DNA from: Myxococcota bacterium
GTDB lineage: Bacteria > Myxococcota > XYA12-FULL-58-9 > JALHOP01
NCBI GenBank assembly: GCA_022842935.1
Contig: JALHOP010000008.1
Coordinates: forward strand, 248,001 to 312,000
Length of the DNA: 64,000 nucleotides
Direction: 5' to 3'
Shown: piece after piece, positions 34,390 through 43,128 of the stretch
Layout: each line of letters opens with the position of its first letter
Position numbering within the stretch: position 1 is the first letter of the stretch
The notes under the pieces: model-generated
Database searches by the model: none
Seen by the model: the letters and a program-made list of their open reading frames with translations, nothing else
What the model was told of the DNA's origin: nothing
Made by a program: the position numbers and the translations under genes

Positions 34390-34473
34390 CAAGGCTAAGT
34401 GCCTCAAAGGAGTGCTCTCAATCAAGTTGTGAGCGTTGACTGGCCACCCGAACATGGGCTCAATACGGCCCAC

Positions 34474-35292
34474 ATGGCCAAAAAGCGCGACGAGATCGTC
34501 CAATCCGACGAGCACAACGCTCGAGGCATCGAGCTCGCCGACCGCGGCTGGCTCGATGAAGCAGTCAGCGAGTTCCGTAAGGCCATCGCGCTCGACCCCA
34601 AATCGGCGCATGCCCACGACAACCTCGCCACCGTGCTCGCCGAGAAGGGCGAGCTGACCGAAGCGCTCTTCGAATACGTCGAGGCGTTGAAAAGCGACGA
34701 AGGCAGTGCCACCGCGCGGCACTATCTGGCGAGCTTCCTCGCCTCGCAGGGCCACGATCTCGCGGTCGCGCTCTACCGCCGAGCCATCGAGCTCGAGCCC
34801 GACTTTCCCGACGCACACTTGAATCTTGCAATGTCGCTCGCCGACCATGGCCGCCTCGACGAAGCCTTGGTTGAGCTCGAAATCGCGCACAAGCAGGCGC
34901 CCGAAGACGCGCTCATCCAGCACGAGCTCGCGTGTTGTCTCATCGACCTCGAACGCTACCCGGAGGCCATTGGGCACCTGAAGAAGGTGGTCAAGGCGAC
35001 TCCCGAACATGTCGAAGCGCACGTCGACCTTGGCATCGCGTACACAGCGCAGGGCTTCTACGCAGAGGCAGAAAGCACCTTCCAGCGAGCGCTCGAAATC
35101 GACGCCCACGACTTCGCGACGCACTACCACCTGGCCGCGCTTTACGCGACCTGGGACCGGCTGAAGGAGTCGCTCGATCACCTCGAGATGGCCGCCGCCC
35201 AAGACCGTGAAAAGGCACGGCTTTGGGTGCGAGAAGATCGCCTCTTCGATCCGTTGCGCGCCGACGACCGCTACCTTGCCTTGATGGCTTAG
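34474..35292 (+). CDS. TPR repeat protein
   Basis: 272 residues consisting of about six tetratricopeptide repeats, e.g. ARGIELADRGWLDEAVSEFRKAIALDP and AHLNLAMSLADHGRLDEALVELEIAHKQAP. No signal peptide from ATG 34474; the upstream ATG at 34399 is less natural. It is a protein-protein interaction scaffold of unknown partner. It is followed by the membrane glycosyltransferase genes in the same direction, 20 bp away. Confidence 0.8.
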   Translation: MAKKRDEIVQSDEHNARGIELADRGWLDEAVSEFRKAIALDPKSAHAHDNLATVLAEKGELTEALFEYVEALKSDEGSATARHYLASFLASQGHDLAVALYRRAIELEPDFPDAHLNLAMSLADHGRLDEALVELEIAHKQAPEDALIQHELACCLIDLERYPEAIGHLKKVVKATPEHVEAHVDLGIAYTAQGFYAEAESTFQRALEIDAHDFATHYHLAALYATWDRLKESLDHLEMAAAQDREKARLWVREDRLFDPLRADDRYLALMA

Positions 35293-35312
35293 GGCGAGTA
35301 GAGGCCGGCTCG

Positions 35313-36575
35313 ATGTCGGCGACCGCGGCGCACACCTCGAGCACGTTTGGTTGGCCGGTGGAGCCCGCTCGACTCGTGCTGTGGCTCGCGGCGCTCACAC
35401 TTTGCGTGTTCTGTTTCACGCACCATCGCGTTGGTCACAACGTGGCGTCCCGCTACTGGACGGTCCAGCGTCTCGTTGACGACGGGACCATGGAGCATCC
35501 GGACGCCTGGTCCATCGACACGGTCCGCATCGACGGCCGCTACTATTCGTCGAAGCCACCAAACTATAGCCTCATCCTCGCCGGCGAAGCTTGGGTAGTG
35601 AAGACGCTGACCGGCATGCCGGTCGGCGAGCACGAGCGCTTCTACCTCACGTACCTGGTGTTCGTGAGCCAGGTGGTGCCGTATTGCTTGATGTTGTGGC
35701 TCGGCGCGCGCTTTGTCGCCGAGCTCACCGAAGAACGGTGGGAGCGCGCGTACGCGATGGCGGCCTTGTCGTTCGCTTGCCTACCCTTCGGTTACGCGGT
35801 CACGCTCAACAATCACACGCCAACAGCGATCTTCTTGTTCGTCGTGCTCGTACTCGTGGTGCGGGCACGCGAAAGGATGCGCCGCGGCATCGCCTTCACC
35901 ATCGGCTGCCTTTGCGGTCTCGCGTTCACCTTCGAGCTCACCGCTGGCGCGTTCGCTGCGGCGTTCATGGCGCTCGTGGCATACCGCGACCGTCGGATGA
36001 TCGGCTGGGCGCTCTGCGGCGCCTTGCTGCCAATCGTCCCGACGCTCGCGACGTACTACGTGATCAGCGGCAAACCTCTGCCCTTCTACGCCCAGAAGGA
36101 GCTCTACGACTACGCCGGTAGTTACTGGAACTCCCCCAAGAGCCTCGACGCCCTCAACGAGCCAAAGCTAGTCTACGGTTTCCAGGCCTTGTTCGGCCTC
36201 CGAGGCCTCTTCTCGCTGACCCCAATCGGTATCTTGGCGCTTGTCGGTATGATTCGCGAAGTTCGCAATCGCGGACTAATGGCTGGTGAAATGCTGGCCA
36301 TTGGAGGCGCGTCGCTCACGGTTATCGCGTACATCATCTCGACGACCAACAACTACGGCGGCGCGGCCATGGGCATGCGCTGGTTCGCACAGTTCGGTCC
36401 TCTATGGGCCATTGCCGCCATACCCGTTGCAGGCGACATGTTGCGCAACAATCGAGGCCGTCTGCTCGCGCTGTTCCTGCTGGCACTTTCTTGCGACATC
36501 GTCGTCGAGTCGCTCATACGCTCGGCGTTCAAGAACGGCGGCTGGGTGCTTGGCCTCACCAAGGTGCTCGGATGA
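35313..36575 (+). CDS. Polytopic membrane protein, GT-C glycosyltransferase-like
   Basis: 420 residues with about 10-11 hydrophobic helices. The first large extracytoplasmic loop contains SRYWTVQRLVDDGTMEHPDAWSIDTVRIDGRYYSSKPPNYSLIL. This resembles the acidic, sugar-donor loop of GT-C (GT39/GT83-like) enzymes that use polyprenyl-phosphate sugars. An AGAGG precedes ATG 35313. The stop overlaps the next GT-C gene (ATGA). No exact family assignment is secure. Confidence 0.6.
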   Translation: MSATAAHTSSTFGWPVEPARLVLWLAALTLCVFCFTHHRVGHNVASRYWTVQRLVDDGTMEHPDAWSIDTVRIDGRYYSSKPPNYSLILAGEAWVVKTLTGMPVGEHERFYLTYLVFVSQVVPYCLMLWLGARFVAELTEERWERAYAMAALSFACLPFGYAVTLNNHTPTAIFLFVVLVLVVRARERMRRGIAFTIGCLCGLAFTFELTAGAFAAAFMALVAYRDRRMIGWALCGALLPIVPTLATYYVISGKPLPFYAQKELYDYAGSYWNSPKSLDALNEPKLVYGFQALFGLRGLFSLTPIGILALVGMIREVRNRGLMAGEMLAIGGASLTVIAYIISTTNNYGGAAMGMRWFAQFGPLWAIAAIPVAGDMLRNNRGRLLALFLLALSCDIVVESLIRSAFKNGGWVLGLTKVLG

Positions 36576-38041
36576 GCGACGATCAGCGCCTGCGTCGGCG
36601 ACTGTGGTGGCTCATCGCCGGGCTGCACCTCGTCGCGGCGGTCTTGAGCAAGGGCTATCACCATCCGGATGAGTACTTTCAGATCATCGAGTTCGCGCGA
36701 CACAAGCTGCTCGGCACGAGCGGCGACGAGCTCGCGTGGGAATACGGGGCGCGGATCCGTCCTTGGCTCCAGCCCGCGTTCTACGCGCTGATCATTGATG
36801 GGCTCTCGGCAGCGGGACTCGCCAACCCCTTCTTGCAGACTCTCATCCTGCGGCTCGTGTCCTCCGCGATCGGCTTCGCCTCCATCGTCGTGCTCGCGCG
36901 AGCGGCCTCGCGGTGGATGACTTCAGAGTCGGGACGAACATGGCTGGTGGCCGCCCTCGGCCTCGCCTGGTGTGTTCCCTATCTGCATGCCCGCACCTCG
37001 TCCGAGAACCTCTCGACGAGCTTCATATGTTTTGCCGTCGCGGCGCTCTGCGCGTGTATCGACGAGAACGCATCGAGGCAGCGCCGCATCTGGCTGGGCG
37101 TTCTAACCGGAGCCTGCGCAGGCATCGCGTTCGAGGCGAGGTTCCAAGTCGGCTTGATGATCGCCGGGGTCGTGTTCTGGGTCATTTATCGCCGCCAGTG
37201 GCTGTTGCTTGTGTCCGCTACGGCGGGCATGACGGTCGTTTTCGGCCTAGGACGGATCGTCGACCACTGGGGTTATGGCGACTGGACGCTCACCCCGCTC
37301 GCGTATTTTCGCGTCAACATCGTCGAGTCGAAGGCCTCGAGCTTCGGGGTGCAACCTTGGTGGTGGTACTTCCGAAAGGTCGTCAGCGAGACACCTCCCC
37401 CCGTTGGTCTCCTAGCGCTCGTGCTGCTCCCTTGGGCTTGGCTGCGCGGCAGAAGGCACCTGCTCACGTGGGCAACGGTGCCCTTCTTCGTGGGTCATGT
37501 GGTCATTGCACACAAGGAGCTACGCTTCCTCTTCCCCATGGTCCCGCTCGCGACGGCACTACTCGTGGTCACCTTCCAGCGCTTTACGCTGCCGCTTGCT
37601 ACGCTACCGCGATGGGGCCGCGTGCTCGTGGTCCTCGGCGTGCTGCCGAACCTTGCCTACCTCGTGATGAACTGCGTGAAGCCAGTCCGCGGCGAGGTGC
37701 TGGTCCTCGAGTCGATCTGGGACCATACCCCCCAGGAGCGCGACCTCTACGTGGCCGACGCGAGTCCATTTGCCTACCGCGAGCTCTCCTTTGGCTTCTA
37801 CACATCGCCGCGGGTGCGCCTGCACTATATCGATGACTACGCAGCCGTAGAACGCGCGTTCGCGGAGGGTCGGGCGCCCTTCCTCGTCTACATGTCGAGC
37901 AACTGGCTACCGCCGGAAGCCGAGGGACTCGCTGCGCGCTGCAGCGTCGTCCACCAGAGCTTCCCTACGTGGGTCAAGCGTTTCAACTTCAAGAACTGGC
38001 TTCAGCGCACCTACCAAGCGCTGCTCCTCGAGTGTCGCTAG
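36572..38041 (+). CDS. GT22 (Alg9/PIG-B type) mannosyltransferase-like membrane protein
   Basis: 489 residues, multi-spanning. The first loop has the GT22 hallmark HHPDEYFQIIEFA followed by LAWEYGARIRPWLQPAFYAL. Later, HKELRFLFPMVPL matches the HKE-RF motif of Alg9/PIG-B enzymes. These use dolichyl or polyprenyl phosphomannose, matching the synthase at the left edge of the window in chemistry if not in linkage. ATG 36572 overlaps the previous stop (ATGA). The target glycan is unknown. Confidence 0.8.
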   Translation: MSDDQRLRRRLWWLIAGLHLVAAVLSKGYHHPDEYFQIIEFARHKLLGTSGDELAWEYGARIRPWLQPAFYALIIDGLSAAGLANPFLQTLILRLVSSAIGFASIVVLARAASRWMTSESGRTWLVAALGLAWCVPYLHARTSSENLSTSFICFAVAALCACIDENASRQRRIWLGVLTGACAGIAFEARFQVGLMIAGVVFWVIYRRQWLLLVSATAGMTVVFGLGRIVDHWGYGDWTLTPLAYFRVNIVESKASSFGVQPWWWYFRKVVSETPPPVGLLALVLLPWAWLRGRRHLLTWATVPFFVGHVVIAHKELRFLFPMVPLATALLVVTFQRFTLPLATLPRWGRVLVVLGVLPNLAYLVMNCVKPVRGEVLVLESIWDHTPQERDLYVADASPFAYRELSFGFYTSPRVRLHYIDDYAAVERAFAEGRAPFLVYMSSNWLPPEAEGLAARCSVVHQSFPTWVKRFNFKNWLQRTYQALLLECR

Positions 38042-38235
38042 TATTCCGAGGTCATAGCGGCCGCCCAACCGAGCCTCCCGTGGAAGGTGACCCTTCCGCC
38101 CCCCCCAAAACCGGCTAACTTGACAGGCCGTTTGCCCGCGCGGGACCGAGAACCATCAAGGGGCGAGCGGCTTTTCTGCTTGCATTCCCGCGCCTGCAGT
38201 GAGATTGCGAGTCATTCTCAATTGCAGAGGGAGCG

Positions 38236-39393
38236 ATGTTTCGTTTGCGAACCGTACGTTTCCCACGCTCGAACGAAGGTCCCGTCGGCATCATCGGCGG
38301 TGGCAACAGCGCCCATGCTCTGGCCGCCTATCTCGCCCAGCGTGGTTACGCGCCGCACATGTTCGTTCGCTCGCCACACAAGGTCGCGACGCTCGCGAAG
38401 GCGAAGTTGCTGCGAGCCACAGGCGCGATCGACGGGCTCTTCGCCATCCCCATGGTCACCGGCTCCATCGAGGAGCTCGCCGCGGCGTGCCCGACCATCT
38501 TCGTGTGCACCGTCGCAACCGCTTACCGTGATGTGGCCCGGCAGCTCGCGCCCTATCTCACCGCCGCGCACGAGGTCATCGTCTTCTCGAGCAAGCTGTT
38601 TGGCTCTCTCGAGCTGGCACGCGCCTTCGACGAATACGGCGGCGCAGAGCCTGGCCTCATCGCCGAGACAGACGCCCTGTTCGCCGCGCGTCTGCAGCGC
38701 GACGGGTCCGTTCACGTTCGCGGCATCAAGAAATGGAACCTCGCGGCGACGCCACGCCCGGAAGATATGCAGCGCGGCGTCGAGCTCGTGCAGCGCTTCT
38801 TCCCCCAAGTCGAGCGCGCTACGAACCTCGTCCAACGCGGCCTGACCGACTTCGGCGCCTTGGTTCACCCCCTCACCGTCATCGTGAACGCGAGCCGCGT
38901 CGATCGCGGAGAGTCTTTTCTTTTCTACGTAGACGGGTTCACCCCGCGGACCGCTGCCCTCGTCGAGGCGCTCGAGGCCGAGTTCCAAGCCATCGCGGCG
39001 GCGTACGGGAGCTCACTCATCTCCGCGCGCAACCTTCTCGACCGCTACTACGGCTGCGACGCGAGCGGTACCCTGTTGAACGCGATGCGCACTGTCCCGA
39101 ACTATCAGACCAGCGTCTCGCCAACCGAGCTCGACCACCGTTACCTGCGTGAAGACGTTAGCTGCACGCTGCTGCCTGCGCATCAGCTCGCCAGAAAGGC
39201 GATGCTCGAGGTCCCAGTGCTCGACTCGGTGGTCGCCCTTGCACGGGTCCTCCTCGGCACGGAGGCATTCGCGAGCGCGAGGACCCTCACGAGCCTCGGC
39301 TGGGATGCGCTCTCGGCCTCGGAGATCCGAGAGCAGTTGCACCCGCCCGCACCGCGCGCGCGTGAGGGGCAGCGCTACGAGTTGGTGTCGTGA
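38236..39393 (+). CDS. Opine dehydrogenase (octopine/nopaline dehydrogenase family)
   Basis: 385 residues. The NAD(P)-binding fold begins with GIIGGGNSAHALAAYL (GGGNSA at 21-26). The ODH helical domain contains the catalytic His211 in DFGALVHPLTVIVNASR, then LLDRYYG, and the family block LDHRYLREDVSCTLLPAHQLA. Opine dehydrogenases reductively condense an amine with an alpha-keto acid. In metallophore loci this is the last step (CntM). A strong ribosome-binding site (AGAGGGAG) precedes ATG 38236. The stop overlaps the EamA exporter start (GTGA), matching the CntM-CntI pairing, but no nicotianamine synthase-like gene lies alongside. Confidence 0.85.
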   Translation: MFRLRTVRFPRSNEGPVGIIGGGNSAHALAAYLAQRGYAPHMFVRSPHKVATLAKAKLLRATGAIDGLFAIPMVTGSIEELAAACPTIFVCTVATAYRDVARQLAPYLTAAHEVIVFSSKLFGSLELARAFDEYGGAEPGLIAETDALFAARLQRDGSVHVRGIKKWNLAATPRPEDMQRGVELVQRFFPQVERATNLVQRGLTDFGALVHPLTVIVNASRVDRGESFLFYVDGFTPRTAALVEALEAEFQAIAAAYGSSLISARNLLDRYYGCDASGTLLNAMRTVPNYQTSVSPTELDHRYLREDVSCTLLPAHQLARKAMLEVPVLDSVVALARVLLGTEAFASARTLTSLGWDALSASEIREQLHPPAPRAREGQRYELVS

Positions 39394-40292
39394 CAACGGT
39401 CTGGCTCCTGCTCGCGCTCCTCGCGGCTTCGTTCGAGCCACTCGTCGCAAAGCTAGGCTACACCAACGGCGTCGCTCTCGAGTCGCTGTTCGTTGGCCGC
39501 TGCCTCGTCGCCGCGCTGGCGGTGTGGCCGATTACCCGCTTTCGTACCGGCGTCGATACGCGTCTACCGGCGAGCGCGCGCGATCGTCGTGGTGTCGTCC
39601 TCGGGGGGTTGTTGCTCGCGACAACCTCGGGCCTGACGCTCTTTGCGCTCACGCGCGTTCCCACCAGCATCGTCGTGGTCGCCGTCACGACCACGCCAGC
39701 CCTCGTCGCCGCGGTAAACCACATACGCGGTCAAGAGCGCACGGGTCTGCTCTTCTGGTTGGGCGTGGCCGCGTGCGTAAGCGGCGTTCTCATGACCCTC
39801 GAGCTGCCGGGCGACGAAAGCCTCGACAGGTTCGGCATCGCGGCATCGGTCGCCGCCGTCATCTCGTCATGCGTCTATCGCCTGCACCTCGACACATTGA
39901 TGAAGCGGGTCGCTCCGGCGGTGGTCTCGTCGTGGGTCATGACCGTTCAGGGCGTCTGCGCCATCGTCATTTTCGGACCGTTCGTGCGCGCCTTCCCCAC
40001 TGCGGCTGTGCTGGCAAGCGTGTGGACTGGCATCTTCGCCGCGCTCGCCAACGTGGCCTTCCTCAAGGCGATGCAGCTGGTCGGAGCTACCCGCGTGTCG
40101 ATCTTCACGCTGTTGCAACGCCCCCTCGTCATCGGCGTCGCCGCGCTCGTCCTCGACGAGCCACTCGGCCCCATGCAGTGGATCGGCACTGGGCTCGTGA
40201 TTGCCGGCATGCTGGCAACGCGCGGCCTCTTCTCAAGCCGCTGGCAACGCGCTAAGCCGATGCCCCCATGCGCCATATCCTATTCGCGGTAG
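39390..40292 (+). CDS. EamA/DMT family exporter coupled to opine dehydrogenase
   Basis: 300 residues with 10 predicted helices in two EamA halves (ALTRVPTSIVVVAVTTTPALVAAV in the first, AALANVAFLKAMQLVGATRVSIFTLLQRP in the second). DMT transporters export small metabolites. Because translation is coupled to the opine dehydrogenase, the opine product is its likely cargo. This is inference by analogy with the CntI exporter of pseudopaline operons. Its 3' end overlaps the next gene by 25 bp. Confidence 0.82.
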   Translation: MTTVWLLLALLAASFEPLVAKLGYTNGVALESLFVGRCLVAALAVWPITRFRTGVDTRLPASARDRRGVVLGGLLLATTSGLTLFALTRVPTSIVVVAVTTTPALVAAVNHIRGQERTGLLFWLGVAACVSGVLMTLELPGDESLDRFGIAASVAAVISSCVYRLHLDTLMKRVAPAVVSSWVMTVQGVCAIVIFGPFVRAFPTAAVLASVWTGIFAALANVAFLKAMQLVGATRVSIFTLLQRPLVIGVAALVLDEPLGPMQWIGTGLVIAGMLATRGLFSSRWQRAKPMPPCAISYSR

Positions 40293-42175
40293 CCGCATTT
40301 TCCTTCGCTGCTTGTTCTCACGTCACGTCGACCACCGGAACGCTGCGAGGTCCCCCGACAGCGCCGGCAAAGCTTGACGTCCACTCGCACGCCCGACCCG
40401 CCGAGGCCGTCGTGCGTCATGTGAGCCTCGATCTGACGACGGACTTCGAGCACCGCACCATGCACGGTGAGGCTACGCTCACCATCGACCGCCAGCCCTC
40501 GGCCAAACAAATCGTCCTCGACATCAAGGGGCTCCTCATCGCGCGCATCGTGGACGGGGCCGGTAAGCCGCTCACCTTCGAAGTCGGCGCGTCCGACGGT
40601 CTCATCGGCGCGGCCTTGTCAGTGGCTCTACCCGAGGTCGGTGACCAAATCGTCATCGCATACGTCACGGCGCCGGACGCCACCGCCTTGCAGTTTCTCG
40701 CGCCCTCGCAAACCGCGGGCAAGCAGAAGCCGTTTCTCTTCACGCAGGGCCAGGCCATCCTCACGCGGACCTGGATCCCACTGCAAGACTCGCCGGGAGT
40801 GCGCGTCACTTACGACGCAACCATCCATGTTCCGAGCGATCTGCGCGCAGTCATGAGCGCCGCACACGTCGGAGAAGAGGACGGCGAAGTCGACGGCATC
40901 ATGCGCACGTTCAAGTTCAACATGCCGGAGAGGATTCCGCCCTACCTGATCGCTTTAGCGGTCGGCGACCTCGCGTTCCGCAAGATTGGAGACCGGACCG
41001 GCGTTTATGCAGAGCCTTCGATTGTCGAGGCGGCCGCGCATGAATACGGCGACACCGAGAACATGGTGGAAGCCGCCGAGAGCCTCTATGGACCGTACCG
41101 CTGGGGTCGCTACGACATCCTGGTTTTGCCGCCTTCCTTCCCATTCGGCGGCATGGAAAACCCGCGGCTTACTTTCGTTTCGCCGACGTCGATCGTCGGC
41201 GATCGCTCGATGGTGTCGCTCATCGCACACGAATTGGCGCATTCCTGGTCCGGCAACCTCGTCACCAATGCCACCTGGAACGACTTCTGGCTGAACGAGG
41301 GCGCCACGCAATACTTCGAGAATCGCATCCTCGAGACGCTTTATGGGCAGGACCGCATGGCCCTCAACCAAGTGCTCGAGTGGCAGGAGCTCGCCGCCGA
41401 GCTCGCCGAGTCCAAAGACAAACCCGACCACACCAAGCTGTGCCTCGACATGAAGGCCAACGAGGACCCCGATGACGGCGTCAACGCCGTTCCGTACACC
41501 AAGGGGGCCAGCTTCTTTAGTATGCTCGAGCGGACGGTCGGACGCATGCGCTTCGACGCCTTTTTGAAGAACTACTTCAACACGCATGCCTTCCAAAGCA
41601 TCACCAGCGAAGAGTTCGTCCGCTTGGTGAAGCAAGACCTCTTCAATGGCGACGCCGGCGCGGTGCAGGCCGCACAAGTCGATACATGGGTGTTCGAGCC
41701 AGGCCTGCCGAATAACGCGGTGCCGCCGACCTCGAAGCTGCTCGCCAATGTCGACACCGAGCTCGACAAGCTCAAGACCGGCGTAGAGCCGCCCTCGCTT
41801 GCCACCAACGGCTGGATCACTGCGCAATGGCTGCACTTCTTGAAGAACATGCCGCAGCCGCGCAGCGCCGATCAGCTCACGGCGCTCGACAAGACGTTCG
41901 CCTTTTCACAGACGAACAACCGAGCGATTCGCTTCGAGTGGCTGCGCATCGCCGCTAAGAATCACTACGACGGCGCCGTCGCCTCCATGGAGGAGCATCT
42001 CTCCACCCAGGGTCGCCGCCGCTACATCATTCCAGTCTACAAGGATCTGGTTGCGAGCGATTGGGGTCGCCCTATTGCCGAGCGAGTCTTCGCCGCTGCG
42101 AAACCGAGCTACCATCCACTCACGGCGCGCTCGATCGAGCAGGTGCTAGCGACGGGCGCCCAGGCGCCGCACTAG
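40268..42175 (+). CDS. M1 family metallo-aminopeptidase lipoprotein
   Basis: 635 residues with a lipoprotein signal (FSFAAC). The gluzincin core shows GGMENP near residue 295 and the zinc motif HELAHSW starting at His321, completed by NEGATQYFE. The C-terminal helical domain and the leukotriene-A4-hydrolase-like N-terminal beta domain are both present. It should release N-terminal amino acids in the periplasm or at the surface. The start overlaps the EamA gene by 25 bp. The stop borders the first arm of a hairpin array. Confidence 0.88.
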   Translation: MRHILFAVAAFSFAACSHVTSTTGTLRGPPTAPAKLDVHSHARPAEAVVRHVSLDLTTDFEHRTMHGEATLTIDRQPSAKQIVLDIKGLLIARIVDGAGKPLTFEVGASDGLIGAALSVALPEVGDQIVIAYVTAPDATALQFLAPSQTAGKQKPFLFTQGQAILTRTWIPLQDSPGVRVTYDATIHVPSDLRAVMSAAHVGEEDGEVDGIMRTFKFNMPERIPPYLIALAVGDLAFRKIGDRTGVYAEPSIVEAAAHEYGDTENMVEAAESLYGPYRWGRYDILVLPPSFPFGGMENPRLTFVSPTSIVGDRSMVSLIAHELAHSWSGNLVTNATWNDFWLNEGATQYFENRILETLYGQDRMALNQVLEWQELAAELAESKDKPDHTKLCLDMKANEDPDDGVNAVPYTKGASFFSMLERTVGRMRFDAFLKNYFNTHAFQSITSEEFVRLVKQDLFNGDAGAVQAAQVDTWVFEPGLPNNAVPPTSKLLANVDTELDKLKTGVEPPSLATNGWITAQWLHFLKNMPQPRSADQLTALDKTFAFSQTNNRAIRFEWLRIAAKNHYDGAVASMEEHLSTQGRRRYIIPVYKDLVASDWGRPIAERVFAAAKPSYHPLTARSIEQVLATGAQAPH

Positions 42176-42325
42176 AGCGTATCTCATAACCCGCGCTGAG
42201 ATGGTTCGAGGCGTGTTGCGGGTTATGAGACACGCTCTCGGCCCTTACGGGCCTGGTTATTTCGCTTCGCTAGTTCGTCTGCCTCCGGGCAGACAGAACA
42301 CATCTCATGTTGTGAGATGTGTTCT
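42175..42325. repeat. Array of four hairpins between convergent genes
   Basis: Four inverted repeats fill the spacer. First, a 20-bp stem (19 paired) at 42175-42194/42218-42237. Second, GGCCC/GGGCC at 42240-42253. Third, GTCTGCC/GGCAGAC at 42277-42294. Fourth, a perfect 13-bp stem AGAACACATCTCA/TGAGATGTGTTCT at 42295-42325. It may be a bidirectional terminator, a REP-like element or a structured RNA. The first and last stems share the TCTCA core. Confidence 0.6.
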
Positions 42326-42327
42326 AG

Positions 42328-43080
42328 CTAAAGCTGCGCCGCCTCGGGAACGAGCTTCACGAGGGCGGTCATCTCGGCGTCCGTGTGGTTCTCGCGCTTC
42401 GCTTTGACGGACTGCTTCGGGAAGACGCGCACCGAGTTGTGCTGATGATTCGACTTGAAGAGGACTGGCTTCTTGACCTTACCGGTGAGTAGCTCCACCT
42501 CGCCGTTGCAGTCGCAGACGTAGGTGCTCTTGGCGGCCTTCTCGACGAAGAAAATGGTGCCACGTACGCCCGCGACCGCGTTTTCGGTCTGGACCTCGTA
42601 GCTCGTACCCGCCGGTAGGAAGCTCCACAACGCGCCGGCGAGCAGCTTGAGTGAGTGGGTCTTGCGCTCGGAGCTGCCAAGCTCAACGCGGCTCTTGGCG
42701 CGCACTTCGATGAGGGAGCCGGCAACCACGGCAATGACGGCATGCCCGTCATCTCCCGTGACGATGACCGCCTTCTCGGGAATCGCCATGTCGAGCGCTG
42801 CGGGTTTGTCATCGATGGTGACCGTGCCCTTGACCTCGAGGAAACGACGCGGAGACTTCTCCTCGGAGGGTGACGTCGGCGCGGCGGCCTGGTCGCCGTC
42901 ACCGCCGGGGGTCGCAGGAGCTGCGGCATCGCCAGCCGAAGCAGCGCCAGCTGTGTCAGCCGCTGCGGCGTCACCAACGGGCGTTGCCACAGGGGCGTCA
43001 CCGACCGGCGGCTGGAAATCGGTGTTCTCTTCACACGCTACGAACGCGAGACAAGCGGCGGCAACGAAGATGCGTCTCAT
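42328..43080 (-). CDS. FecR-domain lipoprotein
   Basis: 250 residues with a lipoprotein signal (CLAFVAC) and a long Ala/Asp/Gly-rich linker (about 25-75). A FecR domain follows: VIVTGDDGHAVIAVVAGSLIEVRAKSRVELG, then TENAVAGVRGTIFFVE, TYVCDCNGEVEL and a beta-rich end. It lacks the N-terminal transmembrane anti-sigma arrangement of true FecR. It is therefore a surface or periplasmic FecR-fold protein of the kind common in myxobacteria. No linked sigma factor is present. Confidence 0.78.
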   Translation of the reverse strand: MRRIFVAAACLAFVACEENTDFQPPVGDAPVATPVGDAAAADTAGAASAGDAAAPATPGGDGDQAAAPTSPSEEKSPRRFLEVKGTVTIDDKPAALDMAIPEKAVIVTGDDGHAVIAVVAGSLIEVRAKSRVELGSSERKTHSLKLLAGALWSFLPAGTSYEVQTENAVAGVRGTIFFVEKAAKSTYVCDCNGEVELLTGKVKKPVLFKSNHQHNSVRVFPKQSVKAKRENHTDAEMTALVKLVPEAAQL

Positions 43081-43128
43081 GGGACAAAGGGTAGCCGCGT
43101 CCCCTCCGTTGTTCCAGAAAGGCGCGCG

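Noticed and set aside
34390-35202. Long minus-strand frame antisense to the TPR gene
   Set aside because: It is the shadow of a repeat-rich high-GC gene. Only its last 180 bases, ending in a GTGA overlap with the YciO-like gene, look like a gene.
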